From Sinonovacula constricta (taxonomy: Eukaryota > Mollusca > Bivalvia > Cardiida > Solecurtidae): 64,000 nt of DNA. The translations under genes and the position numbers were made by a program. Positions 1-11,910 of this stretch are shown in pieces; the stretch's first letter is position 1, and every line of letters starts with the position of its first letter. Location of the stretch: assembly GCA_007844125.1 (NCBI GenBank), contig CM017572.1, positions 34,887,218 to 34,951,217 on the forward strand, given 5' to 3'. The notes under the pieces are model-generated. The model did no database searches and had not been told where the DNA came from. It saw only the letters and a program-made list of their open reading frames with translations.

Positions 1-191
1 CGTCCCGAAATGTTTGTGTCGCGCATAACTCTAAAAGCATTTTTACTACAAACTTGAACCTTCAGGGACTTGTGCACCTGGGTAGTTTCATCCAGCCACA
101 GTTAATATTTACGGAGATATGCGCCTTGATTTTGTGAAAGTAGATCTACGTGTTGTCTGTAATGCATTCGAAAGAAGACAACAAAACGTAC

Positions 192-502
192 CTTGAGGGG
201 AAATTGAACAGATGGCAGTCAGTCCATGCGTCTTTCAAAATCGACAATTTCCACTCTGCTTCAAGTTCTCCACGTGCCACAGTAGCTATATCAGAATATG
301 AAGGACCACTGATTGTAGACTTAACTGACTGAGCCTGTACAGGTTTGATATTGTCAGATTCTTTGCCAGATAGATCTATGTCCATGCTGTTTGCATGCTC
401 CGAAGGTGCCGCGCCGGTTGTTTCTGGGCACGAAGTCGCTGTCCCGGTTTCTGACATCCGCTTGAACATCTTGTCCAGTGTCATATGTTTTGTTTTCTTC
501 AT
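192..502 (-). CDS. First coding exon of an unidentified protein (partial)
   Basis: This - strand exon opens with ATG at 502 and reads without a stop for 103 codons to a strong splice donor, CAAG|GTACGT, whose GT is at 191-190. The N-terminus (MKKTKHMTLDKMFKRMSETG) is basic with a T-L-x-x-M-F-K-R pattern. It is followed by a Ser/Thr/Pro-rich, acidic, low-complexity stretch and ends with a Trp-containing segment (ELEAEWKLSILKDAW). Short basic x-L-x-x-F-F-K-x starts followed by a disordered linker are common in BED/TTF zinc-finger and hAT-derived host proteins, so a domesticated-transposase type gene is one possibility, but no zinc finger is visible. Downstream exons lie beyond the left edge. 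The opposite-strand frames here look like shadows. The donor and uninterrupted frame make a real exon likely; the identity is unknown. Confidence 0.5.
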
Positions 503-552
503 TTTTATAAGAGTCCGGCCCGACCGACCACCATGAATTATTAAAAAATTGA

Positions 553-607
553 AAACATGACGTCACTACTATACAGCGGATGACATACTAGTAGTGACGT
601 CATGTTT
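553..607. repeat. Perfect 18-bp inverted repeat with two CRE octamers
   Basis: Positions 553-570 and 590-607 are exact reverse complements separated by 19 bp. Each arm contains the palindromic CRE/ATF octamer TGACGTCA (558-565 and 595-602). It sits about 50 bp upstream of the ATG at 502 on the - strand, so it could be promoter DNA. A similar stretch (TCAATGACGTCACTACTTT) recurs in the dispersed repeat near 5470 (as complement) and 52540, so one arm may be repeat-derived. Confidence 0.7.
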
Positions 608-609
608 AT

Positions 610-2005
610 GATCGCATACAGTTTACGGCTTAGAGTGTCATGTTATTGAATCAGCTTAAATCATGGGTCGTGTTAACTTCTATAGATCTACATTATTTTC
701 GTGTATAATATACAGAAAAACTAATTATTGATTTAAAGAAAAGTCAAATCGGGAAAATAATGTGCAAGCCCGGGCTTTTTGGCGTAAAGGCAGCTACGCG
801 CCTGGTTTCACATATTACCTAACCGCTCTGATTTCATTATTTTACAAATAATGTGCTGGCAGAGTCTTTGGTACATAGAAAAAAATAATATTCCAAACAA
901 CACCAAAACATTTGTTTTACTTTCCTGCTTCACTTTTCTTCTGACTTCTCTCTTGGAAATATTTCATTGTAGAATTGGTCCCTGTAACTTTCCTTTATTG
1001 TGGAGTAAATTATATTACTTTAGTTGACTTTAAATTAATATTGACGTCTTCTTCATTTATTTTAAACGAAAGGAGCGCCAGCTCTAACTAGATCACAACT
1101 GACACTAGATTACAATAATCCATGATGAGCCATATTCGGTAGCCATCAGAGACGGTCCCAGCTTTGTTCAGCCTATCAGTTGATCCCCGACAGGATCTGT
1201 TTCTATACAATTTTCAATTCAACAGTTTATTGCATTAACACACATGGCGTTTTACAGCAAGTCAAAATACATTTACAAATACATGAATTGCTAATTATGA
1301 CATTGCCGAAACCTTTAGAATATTTAACTGAAATTGAAATGGTGTAAATAAATATGCAGACAATGAGTATGCAGCACACGTCTTTTTAATGAAAAATAAA
1401 GTCCAACTGATTTATTAAAGTTGTTTCTCATAATTTGTTCTTAATATAAAGTCTTCATAGTTATACATATAACAACTGCACATGTTTCATTTTCCGTATA
1501 ACATATGATATTAATAGATATGTGTAAGAAATCGATAAATGTTCCATTAAGTGTTGTTTTTAAGGCTTAAACAAGTAAAACACATTGTAAATAGTTGTTT
1601 TAATAACATTTAAAATCACGATTCTGTCATCCATAAGATATGGAAAGTGAATTAGATTTTTATTGTGTTGATGTTTTAAATGTATGTTTTAGGTTATATA
1701 AAGAAATAAACAATATTCATAATATAATCATGCTTTGTGATGAGTTTAGCAGTTTTAAGAAAAGTAAAAGTAAAAGGTAAACAATGGTATACCACTAACA
1801 AAGCAGTACTGAACCCGACAGAACATTTAAAAACCGCTTTATAATATTTGTGTTTCAAAGGACTGCAAAAAACTAATACTTGATTTCTGCCTTACTGACA
1901 ATTGTGCCTCAATTGGCTGCCCCTAACCTGCCTAACCACTTTGGTTCTAGGCCTTGTCTGGACTAAACCTAGTCTGAATATACTCATTATCGGGCCATTG
2001 TATTA
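610..2005. other. AT-rich non-coding stretch
   Basis: No frame above background is present and no RNA gene is visible. Parts near 930-1240 resemble 3740-3960 (shared wording such as GACAGGATCTG and the TTTATTGTG-AGTAAAT block), so this is probably old dispersed repeat. Confidence 0.4.
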
Positions 2006-2008
2006 TCC

Positions 2009-2062
2009 AATAATAATAATAATAATAATAATTATAATAATAATAATAATTATAATTATAAT

Positions 2063-2101
<39 letters not shown>

Positions 2102-2115
2102 CATTATTATAATAA
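2009..2115. repeat. (TAA)n microsatellite
   Basis: About 105 bp of TAA/TAT triplets with a few TTA interruptions. The poly-isoleucine frame read through it is an artefact. Confidence 0.95.
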
Positions 2116-2307
2116 GATTGAAAACTAATGCTTGTAAGTCTTGTCAGTTATTAATATGACAAAACAAAAACAGAAGCAAATGCCATCAAAATACATGTAC
2201 ATGTGTTTTAAGTGAAGTATAAAACTTACTTATAACTACTTAGCCCCTTAATGCATGGTCCGGAGTCTCGGTCAGGACAAGAACTATCAGGTGAGAAGAT
2301 TTCCCAT

Positions 2308-2454
2308 CTAACCTGCGGTGCGCCTCTGGTTCTGCTCACACATAAATCTATGGTCTTCCTCCAGATAAACAAGCTGGACGTCTCCTTTATTACCATATTG
2401 TGTCGGTGTGATGTAGCAAACAACAACATTGAACACACCATAAAAACAAAACAT
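2308..2454 (-). CDS. Possible 48-codon ORF or exon, unknown
   Basis: Read on the - strand from ATG at 2454 this short frame runs 48 codons to TAG. Its composition looks coding: a hydrophobic start (MFCFYGVFNVVVCYITPT), then a mixed charged segment with LVYLEEDHRFMCEQNQRR. The end GCAG|GTTAG could be a weak donor. No family is recognised; it may be a fragment of an exon or of a transposon gene. The overlapping frames on both strands have less protein-like composition. Confidence 0.25.
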   Translation of the reverse strand: MFCFYGVFNVVVCYITPTQYGNKGDVQLVYLEEDHRFMCEQNQRRTAG

Positions 2455-2569
2455 ATGTACAGGGTTAAATCACATACAGATTATCTGTTTCAAAGTAAAT
2501 GTACAACAATCATTGTTTTAAGGTATAGATATGTCAGAATTACCTTTCATCAAATTCTTTCATTGGTCT

Positions 2570-3600
2570 GACTGGGCAAGAATATCTCGCCTAGCCTTTT
2601 TCAGTTGCTTTAAACGCATTGAGTTGCTTGACTCCCTCTAACCATTTGTTCAGGTATTAATTAATTTCATTTTTGTAGGAAATGTAAATAAAATGGCATA
2701 TTAGGTCAAATATCATATAAATGAGGTACATATACTACTATGAAAACCTTAAATATAATGTTTTGTAGAGTGACTCAAGGAAAGTACAGATTTGTTTGTG
2801 CCTAACACATCCACTCCAGAAAAAGAGCACTCAAAGATAACTTGAACCTAAGATGTGACATTAAGCAGTGGTACGAGATATATGTTTGGTAGTTCAATCT
2901 CTTGGCAACAGTCAAACTGAAAGTTATACATTAATGGCCTAAGAATAATATATCTGCCTTTATTTAATATGGTAGTTGTTCCCGGCATGAACTCACAAAA
3001 CAGGTAGCACTATATTTCTTTCAAAGTATTCTTTGATTAAAGGAATAACACCATTGGTGGGTTTGATTCTATAAACAACTGGTAAATAGAACTAAAATAA
3101 ATTGATTGAAGCCCACCCACTTCTGCCAACTACAAGCTGCAAACTGATAGAAAGCACATCAAAATAATATGGTTTTATCCATGAAAAATATCCCCTATAT
3201 ATGTAAAAATAATATATTAAATTGTTTAACTTTCCGACACTATTTTTGTTTAGAATAATTGGTTCCAGAAGTTTAAAATAAACATGTACTAGTTCTCACA
3301 ATGTGAAGCGAAAGTAGAAAATGGTGTTCTGTCAGCTGAGATAGATGCGTAGTTTTTCGTATTAGCTATCAACTCAGCAGGAAAATACACGTAAAATGAC
3401 TGATGACATATTTCGACAAACCCTAGTCATCAGATTAAAACACAACAGCAAACAAATAAAGAAATAACATAGAATTACTATGCCTGTGATATGTATGTAT
3501 AGTGACAAGGAGTGTATCGCTGTAAATATACATGGAACTATATGCCTATGAATAATTAATACCACGAAGGTATGTAACTAGATAAATATCATTATTTTAT
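2570..3600. other. Non-coding stretch, nothing recognised
   Basis: AT-rich with short frames only. The end (about 3560-3610, GGTATGTAACTAG...TTATTTCAGACATCA) recurs near 14150-14200, so it belongs to a dispersed repeat. Confidence 0.4.
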
Positions 3601-3629
3601 TTCAGACATCAGGGTTAACATATCATTGT

Positions 3630-4060
3630 ATTGTGATGATAATGCTTCTGGAACTAGATGTTACTTCAAATTATCATCCCCACAGTCTTACATAACAGAA
3701 ATCATCTACAGCACTAGATAACTAATATTACAACCATTTAGCCGTTATGATTCACGAGCCGCCATTTTGAGAGTCTTCAGAAACGGTCATTGAAGAATTT
3801 GTTCTGGTAAAAATCAGTTGACCTCCGACAGGATCTGCCTCTTGTAATTTAGGTTTCGACAGACATCTTCCGGGTGTTCAATTTCCTTGTGAAATATGTT
3901 CCATTGTCTTTAAATTTCATTATTTTATTGTGAAGTAAATGATATTGATTCCGGAACTAGATGTTACAAGCATTTAGCCTTCAAAATCCATGAGCCTTTA
4001 TTTTGGTAGTCTACTAAAAGGGTCATTGAAGTTTTTTTCTTCTAAATATAAGTTGACCTA
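3630..4060. repeat. Diverged tandem duplication
   Basis: The block GGAACTAGATGTTAC...CATTTAGCC...GAGCC...TTTTG-AG...GGTCATTGAAG appears at about 3650-3830 and again at about 3955-4050. The copies differ by many substitutions and small indels. It has no coding content. Confidence 0.55.
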
Positions 4061-5150
4061 CATAATGAAAGACGAGACGATTAAGAAAAAACAGTCTGTC
4101 AGCAATGATGGTATAATGGCACCAACTTGCATACTATTGCAAAATAGAGCAGTTAACAGGGGTGATGAGCGAAGTGTCTAATTTACATTGGAAAAATCGA
4201 GAAGACCAACAACAAACAAATTTATGGAGAAAATCGACATCGTTCCGTTATTTCTGATGCGCAAAGATCTTTGATGGGATTGAAATGATAGGGAATGACA
4301 CGTTGTACTCGAGAAAGTCGGCACAGCCGCTGAATGCGGCGTTCGATATTAGCCATATCTGAGCATTCTTAAATAAGTGTAAAGAATTCATCATATAGTA
4401 CTCAAAAAGGCCTGCTCATTTCAAATATTTAAGAACGCCATTGAGAATGAGAACATTTATTAAACATAACTCAAATGTATTACTCAAGTTGAGCAAGGAT
4501 TTGGGGACGGTGCTCAGACTTCAGCATTAGAACGTACTTTAGTTTTTAGTGATGTTGAAATCTTTAGAACATTTAAGTGAGAAATTAAGATATTGGACTG
4601 GTGTATTTTTAATAATGGTTAACTAATTCTGTACACTTTCTTCACCGGAGCAGTCACTATTACACATACTCTACATGTTATTATCGCTTGTCCCAAGACT
4701 GATTACATCCAACCTTCTCTAAACAAACAATTTCCAAAAGCAATTATATTACGAGCCATGCTTATGGCTAAGACATTTGCCACGATCCAATCAGAAAGCG
4801 TGATAAAGTTGATTGATGCAATGCTATAGTATCACTCCAATGACATTAAGATGTGTCATCTTTTCTAGTCCTAATGCATAAACCCATTTAAAATCTATGG
4901 AACTAAAGCGTTTAAAACCGAAGTTTAACATAAATGCGCGAGATCCGGGTTGTCTCATAGACTTGGCTAAGGCTGGTGCAAATTTACAAAAGTAATTACC
5001 ACAAGTAAACATCCCAACGTAACTGGTAACCCATTGTTAAATCCATTCTAGAAATGAATGTTTAGCGAAAACGTGCATATATGTGATATATTAACACTGA
5101 CATTTCGAAATGAAAATCCCACCGTTATCTCCTTTGATTTATAAAAAAGA
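4060..5150. other. Non-coding stretch, nothing recognised
   Basis: No credible frame, RNA gene or repeat border is visible. Confidence 0.35.
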
Positions 5151-5680
5151 ATATATGACAAAGTCCTATGAGTATTGCAACATATACCAAACTCCAAAAA
5201 GGCACAGAACAAAGGTATTTCACATGCAAGCCAAGCGAAAAGTAAGAACAAATTTGTGATGAGTCATTTAAAGAAAAGAGCAAACCCGACAGTTACCGCC
5301 TTGGAACGGTCAGTAGGCAGAATGGACCGACTGGGGTGCTTAAACCGGTTTTACAGAGCTCTAAGCTTGCACTTCCTGACGAGTTTCTCAAATGCAAGCA
5401 ACGAAAAGAAAAACGATCTATTTGAAAACAAAATGTCCATGCGCTGATATTTCTATACGTTATGACGAAAGTAGTGACGTCATTGAAAAATAATGTCCAC
5501 CTAGTGTTCAGAAAAGGAATATGATAGTATTTTGATTTGGAAAATAACACAATATGGTTGACCACACATAAAATTAACTTTCTGAATCATGAACAAACAT
5601 GACCAGAGACGAATAAATGGTTGTAGCATCCTGTTCATGTGAAGATGGAATTGAAGAACCAATTCATAATAAATTCATAA
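5150..5680 (-). repeat. Dispersed repeat A, reverse copy
   Basis: Compared with 52055-52600 and 8470-8763 this is the same family on the opposite strand. It includes the core CCTTGGAACGGTCAGT (about 5300-5315), the block for CATAGGACTTTGTCATATATTC (complement near 5150-5175), the TGACGTCA block near 5476 and the arm ending GGTTCTTCAATTC (complement near 5655). The order of blocks relative to 8.5 and 52 kb suggests a tandemly arranged or circularly permuted unit. The class is unknown; no terminal repeats or domains could be assigned. Confidence 0.75.
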
Positions 5681-5949
5681 TGGTGGACGCAGAAAATATG
5701 CGATCTCTGTTTGAAAAAAAGGTGATTGATTGCAATTGTTTTGGCCCATCAAAAATGACTCAGATGTAAAAATACAATCCATAAGAGGCGCCTTTCTCTC
5801 TTTAGGTGTTGTTGATTGAAATTTATAACACGATTGCTGTCGCGCTATCTTCCCTCACAATTTTGAATGACTTACGATTTCATGTACGAACAATTTCACG
5901 ATTTGACCAGACCCGGACCTATTCGCAGCAAGGTAAAAATCAACAACGT

Positions 5950-8070
5950 GGAGTAGTGATCGTTTGCGCATCCTATCAGAGGTCATGTAACTAAGGGATA
6001 CAAAGATATAAGAGATAAAACTGTTTTAAATGTCACTCAGGACATACTCATGAAGAAATGCGTTAAACCATTTCAGTACAGCTGCAGAGTGTTTTCAATT
6101 GTGACCAAGTGTTAAAACTTACGAAAATTCAAACTATGAAACTATTGTGTGGTCGCATAACTCGAACCATCATGGAGTAGTCTAAAAAATATGTATGGTA
6201 GTCAGATCTTGCCACCTAAATGATTTCTACTTAAAGAGTACTCATAACTATATAGAATACGTTATTGCTAACTGTTTTGATACCGGTATTAAGATGTTTT
6301 AACCGTTATTTTGAATTCCAACTTGAACTGCCTTTAAGATAGATTGTATGATTACAGTACGCATCCTAAATATGCTGATGGAGTTAATTTAATACACGTG
6401 GTAAAAGTAACACCTATGAAATGCTTTGGCAATGTGCTGTAATTATAGTCAACATGTCATTCGTAACTCTTCGGCGGAGCGGTATCCGGACAAGTCTTTT
6501 TCGTAGAAAAAGCCGAGGTGTTGAGAGTGGTTTTATCCTCTCCTGTAAGCAGTGCTGTACGAGGGTTTTAAAATGGCTATTTGTACTTTATGTCTAAAAT
6601 AAATTTATTGAAAGATTGTGTGCGTTATTTAATGAATTGTTTGATACAATTAGACAATACGCAATACAAATGTTGAAGCATATGCTATGTCCATGTGAAG
6701 GTCAAGTGTTCGATCATATCTTCAGCTCAATTTAAGTCAATGTATTCATCAGATGCCCGGTTTGTTGATAGTTAACATATTGTCTTTTTTATATTAGACA
6801 CTATTTAAGTCTATTAAGCAAAGTCTTTCTTATCCAAACATATAATATCTGATGTTCTTTGTATAGTAATGGTACAAAGTTGCTATTAGTTGACTGGTTT
6901 CACCCCCCTCTTATAAGTGTCGCATCATTATTATGCTCATGTAGTTAATTTAAATCACTTTGTAAATTTAACCTTCATGGATTGATTTAGAAATTCGGTA
7001 AGGTGTTGTTGTTCTAAATATCATGTAATTCAATATCAACTCTTCGGCGGGGCGGTATCCGGGCAATTATATTTCGTAGAAATATCCGAGGTGTTGAGAG
7101 TGGTTTATATATGTTACTGATTTGTACCACTTTAACTTCTCAATGCGTTTATAACGTACCAATCGTGGCAACTTCGAACCATTCGGATTAACAAGGTTGT
7201 ATTCTCACCTGAAAGCAGTGCTGTGCTTGGGTTTTACAATCGGCATTCCTAAACAATTTCTTAAATGAGTTTGTTAAAAGATTAGTTACATTGTGTAAAC
7301 AATTGTTTTATACATCTAGACAATATGCAAATATAATTGAGCAGCATAGCTAATGTCTATGTGAAAATCAATTGTTTAATCATATCTTCATCTCAGTGTA
7401 AGTCAAACTACTAATTAGATATCAGGCGTTGTCGTTAACCTATTTTCGTCTAATATTAGACACCATTTGAGCCTGTAAAGCAAGGCCTTTCTTATCCAAA
7501 CATATAATATCAGAAATTGTATACATAATAAATAATACACCAAAGTGGCTATTGTTTGACTGGTTTCGCCTGTCTTTGTGGAAATGTAAGCTGTTTCTTT
7601 CTGGTGCTGCCAATGTCTTACACACAAATGTAATGTGTTCACATTCTTAAAATATTAAAGTATGCGTATATCTGGAAAAGGGTAGATCATATCTCTAATA
7701 CTTGATAGATAAAATCAGAGCCTCGCAATTTCATTTTCTCTCCTTTTATTGATCAGTATTTTATGATCATGTTTAAAACTTTTCCATGCCGTTGTTTAAA
7801 CGTTTTAACGTTTGTCTAATTTAAACAGCAACGCTTTATAACTGTCTCATTTAGTTTGATAAACAGGTGTGCATTTCTGAATTCAATTTCAAGTCTTGTA
7901 CACTTACTTATAGACCCGCGGCGATTCTTCATATAGAATGGGTCCAGTAATTGAAGGTGTGGTTGAGTGATAACTCAGTTTACGGTCGGTACTAATTACA
8001 ATTTCTGGCACAGATGCATTTAGTAGATTGTCACCATTATTAGAATGCGCTAGAATGTGACACTTGTATT
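5950..8070. repeat. Segmental repeat B, copy 1
   Basis: This 2-kb region matches 26530-27760 block by block in the same order. Shared blocks include CCTATCAGAGGTC, AATGCGTTA, CAGCTGCA-AGTGT, TTATTTAATGAATTGTTTGA, CAATACGCAATACAAATG, the block near 7390-7660, and the 3' block with GTGGTTGA-CGATAACT and CGGTACTA. Copy 1 also contains an internal duplication (6460-6900 against 7035-7570). It is probably an unclassified transposable element; no transposase is visible. Confidence 0.7.
6462..7115. repeat. Internal direct repeat with ACTCTTCGGCGG motif
   Basis: ACTCTTCGGCGG-GCGGTATCCGG followed by TTTCGTAGAAA...CCGAGGTGTTGAGAGTGGTTT occurs at about 6466-6535 and 7039-7103. Between them the flanks (AGCAGTGCTGT, TTGTTTGATACA, ACAATACGCAA) also repeat, so a block of about 570 bp was duplicated inside repeat B. 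Confidence 0.7.
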
Positions 8071-8469
8071 CATCCATTTTACATAATGTCATATATTCGT
8101 AGGGCTGTATAACATTTACGTTGGCGCTTTACAGTTATACGGTGGGTGACACATTCAATATTGTCTTTCAGTTGTGAAAGAACGCCGATTGTGGAGGTCA
8201 GGGTAAGGCTTGGCAATAGCTTAAGATTATTTGAATTTTCCTAAGAATGAAAATATGAATATTGAACTTTTCTAGCTCGAAATTTGTTGATATTTAGAAA
8301 ATTATTATATAGTAAATATAGACAAGGAATTTGAAACTCTCACCTTTTCGTGTATTTTTATTCTTGACGAACATAGCATGTTACCAATGATCCAGATTTC
8401 CTGCTCAGATATACTTTAGATGACGACAATAAACAAAAAAACAAAGCTAAATTCACAAATCGATTGCGC

Positions 8470-8763
8470 TACTTTTACTTTTCGCTTGGCTTGCATGTGA
8501 AATACCCTTGTTCTGTGCCTTTTCGGAGTTTGGTATATGTTGTAATACTCATAGGACTTTGTCATATATTCTTATTCATGATCACAACAATGTTACTTGT
8601 GCAGTGTGGCGGTCGTAAAAAAATCTCCCCGCGGATGTAATCTATGTTGTCATTTAATTCATCCTATAAGGATTGTTACGTGTATTTCCTTTGATGGACA
8701 TTGAACTTTGGTTCTTCAATTCGATCTTCACATGAACAGGATGCTACAACCATTTATTCGTCT
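8470..8763 (+). repeat. Dispersed repeat A, partial copy
   Basis: It starts at CGCTTGGCTTGCATGTG and runs through CATAGGACTTTGTCATATATTC, CACAACAATGTTACTTGTGCAGTGTGG and TTTGATGGACATTG to ATGAACAGGATGCTACAACC. It matches 52150-52410 closely, and its last 60 bp match the complement of about 5615-5670. It stops exactly where the GATA microsatellite begins. Confidence 0.8.
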
Positions 8764-8765
8764 CT

Positions 8766-8772
8766 GATAGAT

Positions 8773-8832
<60 letters not shown>

Positions 8833-8836
8833 AAAC

Positions 8837-8926
<90 letters not shown>
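8766..8926. repeat. (GATA)n microsatellite
   Basis: About 160 bp of GATA/ATAG units with one interruption (AAAACATAG near 8831). It abuts the end of repeat A. Long Ser-Ile-Tyr-Leu frames here are artefacts. Confidence 0.95.
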
Positions 8927-8929
8927 TAT

Positions 8930-9595
8930 ATGCATTTCTTAGAACACTGAATGCGCATAACGTGAACATTGCAAATGAATTGTGTTGTGTGAATACTGTA
9001 AATTTACCTGACCACTCACTGAAACAGCATGTACAGACCAGGTAAAGCGACACCATAAAGTGTTGGGTGAGCGTATTATATCTGAACAAGCATGTGTAAA
9101 CTATAATGACATACGATATGATAAGTGGAGGGTCAATGAAACCGTTTACATATATGATATCGTCACAACACATGCGTATCGGATAATAATATTTGCAAGC
9201 CAGCCCACAGTCGAGTTGTCTCTGAATGTCCATATGTGTAGCTTGTGACATAAATGCGAGAACTAGAAATATGTCAGATGTTATACCTGTTGACAATCTG
9301 CTATGTATTTTGGGGAATGTAAACTCTTCTAGCAATAGCTTTGATAAGATTTTACAAACAAGGACATTGACAGAGGTGTAACTTTGACATCCATATTTTC
9401 AATGGTAGCTTCCAATGTGATTATGATGGTAATTTGACTCCATGCGCTAACGATGGTTTAAGTGTAGTAGACTACTTAATATCCTCGGCATCTATTTTTA
9501 ATAATATAATTTGTGTTTTAGATTAAAATCATTCTAAGTATTTTCCAATTTAATGTAAATTGCTATTTTATAATAATAATCAATTATTTGTAACA
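8930..9595. other. Non-coding stretch
   Basis: The long - strand frame is mostly microsatellite plus a Cys/Tyr-rich segment with no recognisable domain. Nothing else is supported. Confidence 0.35.
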
Positions 9596-9599
9596 TATA

Positions 9600-9935
9600 A
9601 TGCTATACAAAAAGGTACACACACACAGCAGCACACTTCTTAACAATCAATGGCAAGCTGTTTTAAAAGCGCAATTTATCAGTTTTATCAGTAATATACG
9701 TATCAACAATGTTCTTCTTTACACTTTAATGAACACTGATGTAAATAAAGAAGTAGAACAAATTACCAATCTTTATTATGAAGCTGGTTCTTGTATGTTT
9801 GTAGGAAATGTAGGAAGAGAAACATTCAAACCAACATGGTGGATGATCAATGTAAAGCTGTACAATAACATGCAATGCGTAAATTTCGACAGTAAAAGTT
9901 GCACGATTATATTTTGTTATATAAAAACAAAATAA
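9600..9935 (+). pseudogene. LINE ORF2 fragment upstream of the RT domain
   Basis: The frame of 111 codons contains QWQAVLKAQFISF, VEQITNLYYEAGSCM and GRETFKPTWW. This style fits the linker between endonuclease and reverse transcriptase of non-LTR elements (K-P-x-W-W near its end). It lies about 480 bp upstream of recognisable RT sequence on the same strand, with a copy of repeat A inserted between. No start of the element or endonuclease motif is visible. It is inferred to be part of the same dead LINE as 10413-11013. Confidence 0.55.
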
Positions 9936-10119
9936 TATATATTTAATAAAATAGTATTGTCATATCAAAACCTCACTAGGAATAAATAAGTAAAGGCACC
10001 TCTCTTGCTATGTAGAAACTGATTAAAAAGAAGACAGGCCAAACCTACAGACTATTCTATTGCATGTAATGCATAGTTTAAATTCGTTAATACACTTTTG
10101 TTTGATAGTGATGTTGATC

Positions 10120-10275
10120 AAATTGAATTCTCTGCAAAACCGGTTTAAGCAACCCAGTCGGTCAATATTACGGACTGACCGTTCCAAGGCGGTAACTGTC
10201 GGGTTTGCTCTTTTAATTAAAACTCATCACATGTGTGTTTTACTGTTTCATTTGGCTTGCATGTGGATGCTTTTG
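10120..10275 (+). repeat. Dispersed repeat A, copy inside a dead LINE
   Basis: It carries CTGCAAAACCGGTTTAAGC, GACTGACCGTTCCAAGGCGG, TAACTGTCGGGTTTGCTC and TTTGGCTTGCATGTGGAT, matching 32650-32790. It separates two LINE fragments, so it inserted after the LINE, or the LINE is rearranged around it. Confidence 0.8.
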
Positions 10276-10412
10276 TCATAAGCCTTTTGAAAAGTCGCAG
10301 TGCGCATAGGAATTCATCATAATTATATTTCTAAAATCGTAGTGATTATAGCTCATGCGACAAATTGAATGCATTATTTACGTTTTAAGATGTATGGTCT
10401 GCAATTTTAGGT

Positions 10413-11013
10413 TTGCATGCTAGCAAAAGTAGTGGCTTAGATGGAATTCCAGCTGAATTCTATATGGCTTCAATGAGCGAAATGAAACCACTTGAGATAG
10501 ACTTGTTCAACCATATATTATGTAATGGTAATTTTCCACAAACTTCGAGTGGACGTGTTATATGTCCTGTACATTTTTTTCTGGACCCACACATGTTACA
10601 AGTAATTTTCCAGGAATCTCTCTTACAGATAGCATTTATAAGATATTTTCGGATGTAATCAACACGAGGCTTTATAACTGGACAGAAACACATGGACAAA
10701 TAAGAGAATAAAAATCAGAATTTAGACTTGGTTATTTTGATGTTGATAATGTATTTTGTCTGCAAGCTGTAGTCAAGATAATATTGTCAAAGCATGGAGG
10801 GCGAATGTATTGTTTATTAGTGGATTTAAAAAGGCATTTGATCAAATCAACCTCAAGGAAATAGTTCATTATTTTATAAGTAAAGGCATAAATGGAAATA
10901 TTTCTTACTGTTTGAAATGCATGCATACTAATGTGCAATGCTCTGTTAATGTTCATAAAAGGTCGAACTTTAGCAAATCTTACCAGTCTGTAAATTGTGT
11001 CGTAATACAATGA
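10413..11013 (+). pseudogene. Degenerate non-LTR reverse transcriptase
   Basis: Three frames join to give RT motifs in order. The first frame has KSSGLDGIPAEFY (RT motif 1) then DLFNHILCNGNFP. After a frame change near 10580 comes FPGISLTDSIYKIFSDVINTRL (motif 2/2a region), then an in-frame stop at about 10711 (ATAAGAGAATAAAAA). After another shift near 10780 comes CLLVDLKKAFDQI (motif A, Asp present) and HYFISKGI. The YXDD motif C is not found. With at least two frameshifts and one stop it is non-functional. The clade could not be settled from this much sequence; CR1/RTE-type elements have similar motif spacing. Confidence 0.85.
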
Positions 11014-11679
11014 CAATTAACAAGTGCAACGCATTTTGACAATAATAAGGGGCTATGAATAGCGAGCGTCTAAGTGATTTACATCTTTATCATTTAGACG
11101 CTTGTCTTAAACTTATTTACTCTTGGCAAACGTAAGATATGATCAAGGAGCAGTTTAAATTGTACAAAAAAACACCAGCATATATTTGCTGTCTGGTATT
11201 GCTACATTCGCATGTGTGTGTAAACTTTACATATGTTGTGTATTTGTCTTATGTTTATATAATCGCGTTATTAAGTCAGTCTTTTAACAATAAGGAGGAT
11301 GAGGTAGAACATAGAACTCGATTATACTGTCGGAATCCAAAGAACAAACCAGGCTAAAATAAACAATGAAGAGCTCGCTAAATACAGCAAATCGACTAAT
11401 CGTGCAATGACATAATTGCAAGATTTTGTACATTAACGAGGATTAGAAAAAAACAACACAATTTGCTTATATAAAATACATGTCACAAGGTTGCACACGT
11501 GCTCTACTAATTTGTGGCTAAAAAAACTGCAAACAATTAAACTTAAGTCTAAGAAAAGAAGACATTCTAATCACTAAATATTTGTTAGTTAGTACAAATC
11601 GAGTAACAAATCACTCTAAATGTTCATTCTTACCTAATCTTTATATAAACATTTCTGTTAAAAAAGACAACGCAGTCGC

Positions 11680-11910
11680 AGAGGATTACCTGGATGATAT
11701 TAACGTCGTTCCGAAACTTAAAGGGGTCACGTGATTTTCTGAGTAAAAATAGCTTATGGTGCAGCATAGCTTAGCTACGAAGTACGCTTGTGTTATCATG
11801 AGTGGGGTGTTTTGCTTCACATAGATTTCTTGGGATCATGTTTGGGGCAGCAATAATTTATTTGTTGTTTGAAATGAAAAATAGCCCAAAACTGTCGGAT
11901 ACTATTTTAA
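11680..11910. repeat. MITE family C, partial copy (right end)
   Basis: The order GGATTACCTGGATGAT, GTCACGTGA, TTAGCTACG/GTGCAGC, TTTTGCTTCACAT, AATTTATTTGTTG and CTGTCGGATACTATT aligns with 36825-37069. The right terminal motif CTGTCGGATAC is present; a left end is not seen. Confidence 0.6.

Noticed and set aside
5175..5447. Real small protein RANPTVTALERSV...
   Set aside because: The frame recurs in other copies of a dispersed repeat and most differences change amino acids; no independent coding evidence.
8744..8935. Ser-Ile-Tyr-Leu repeat protein
   Set aside because: GATA microsatellite read in frame.
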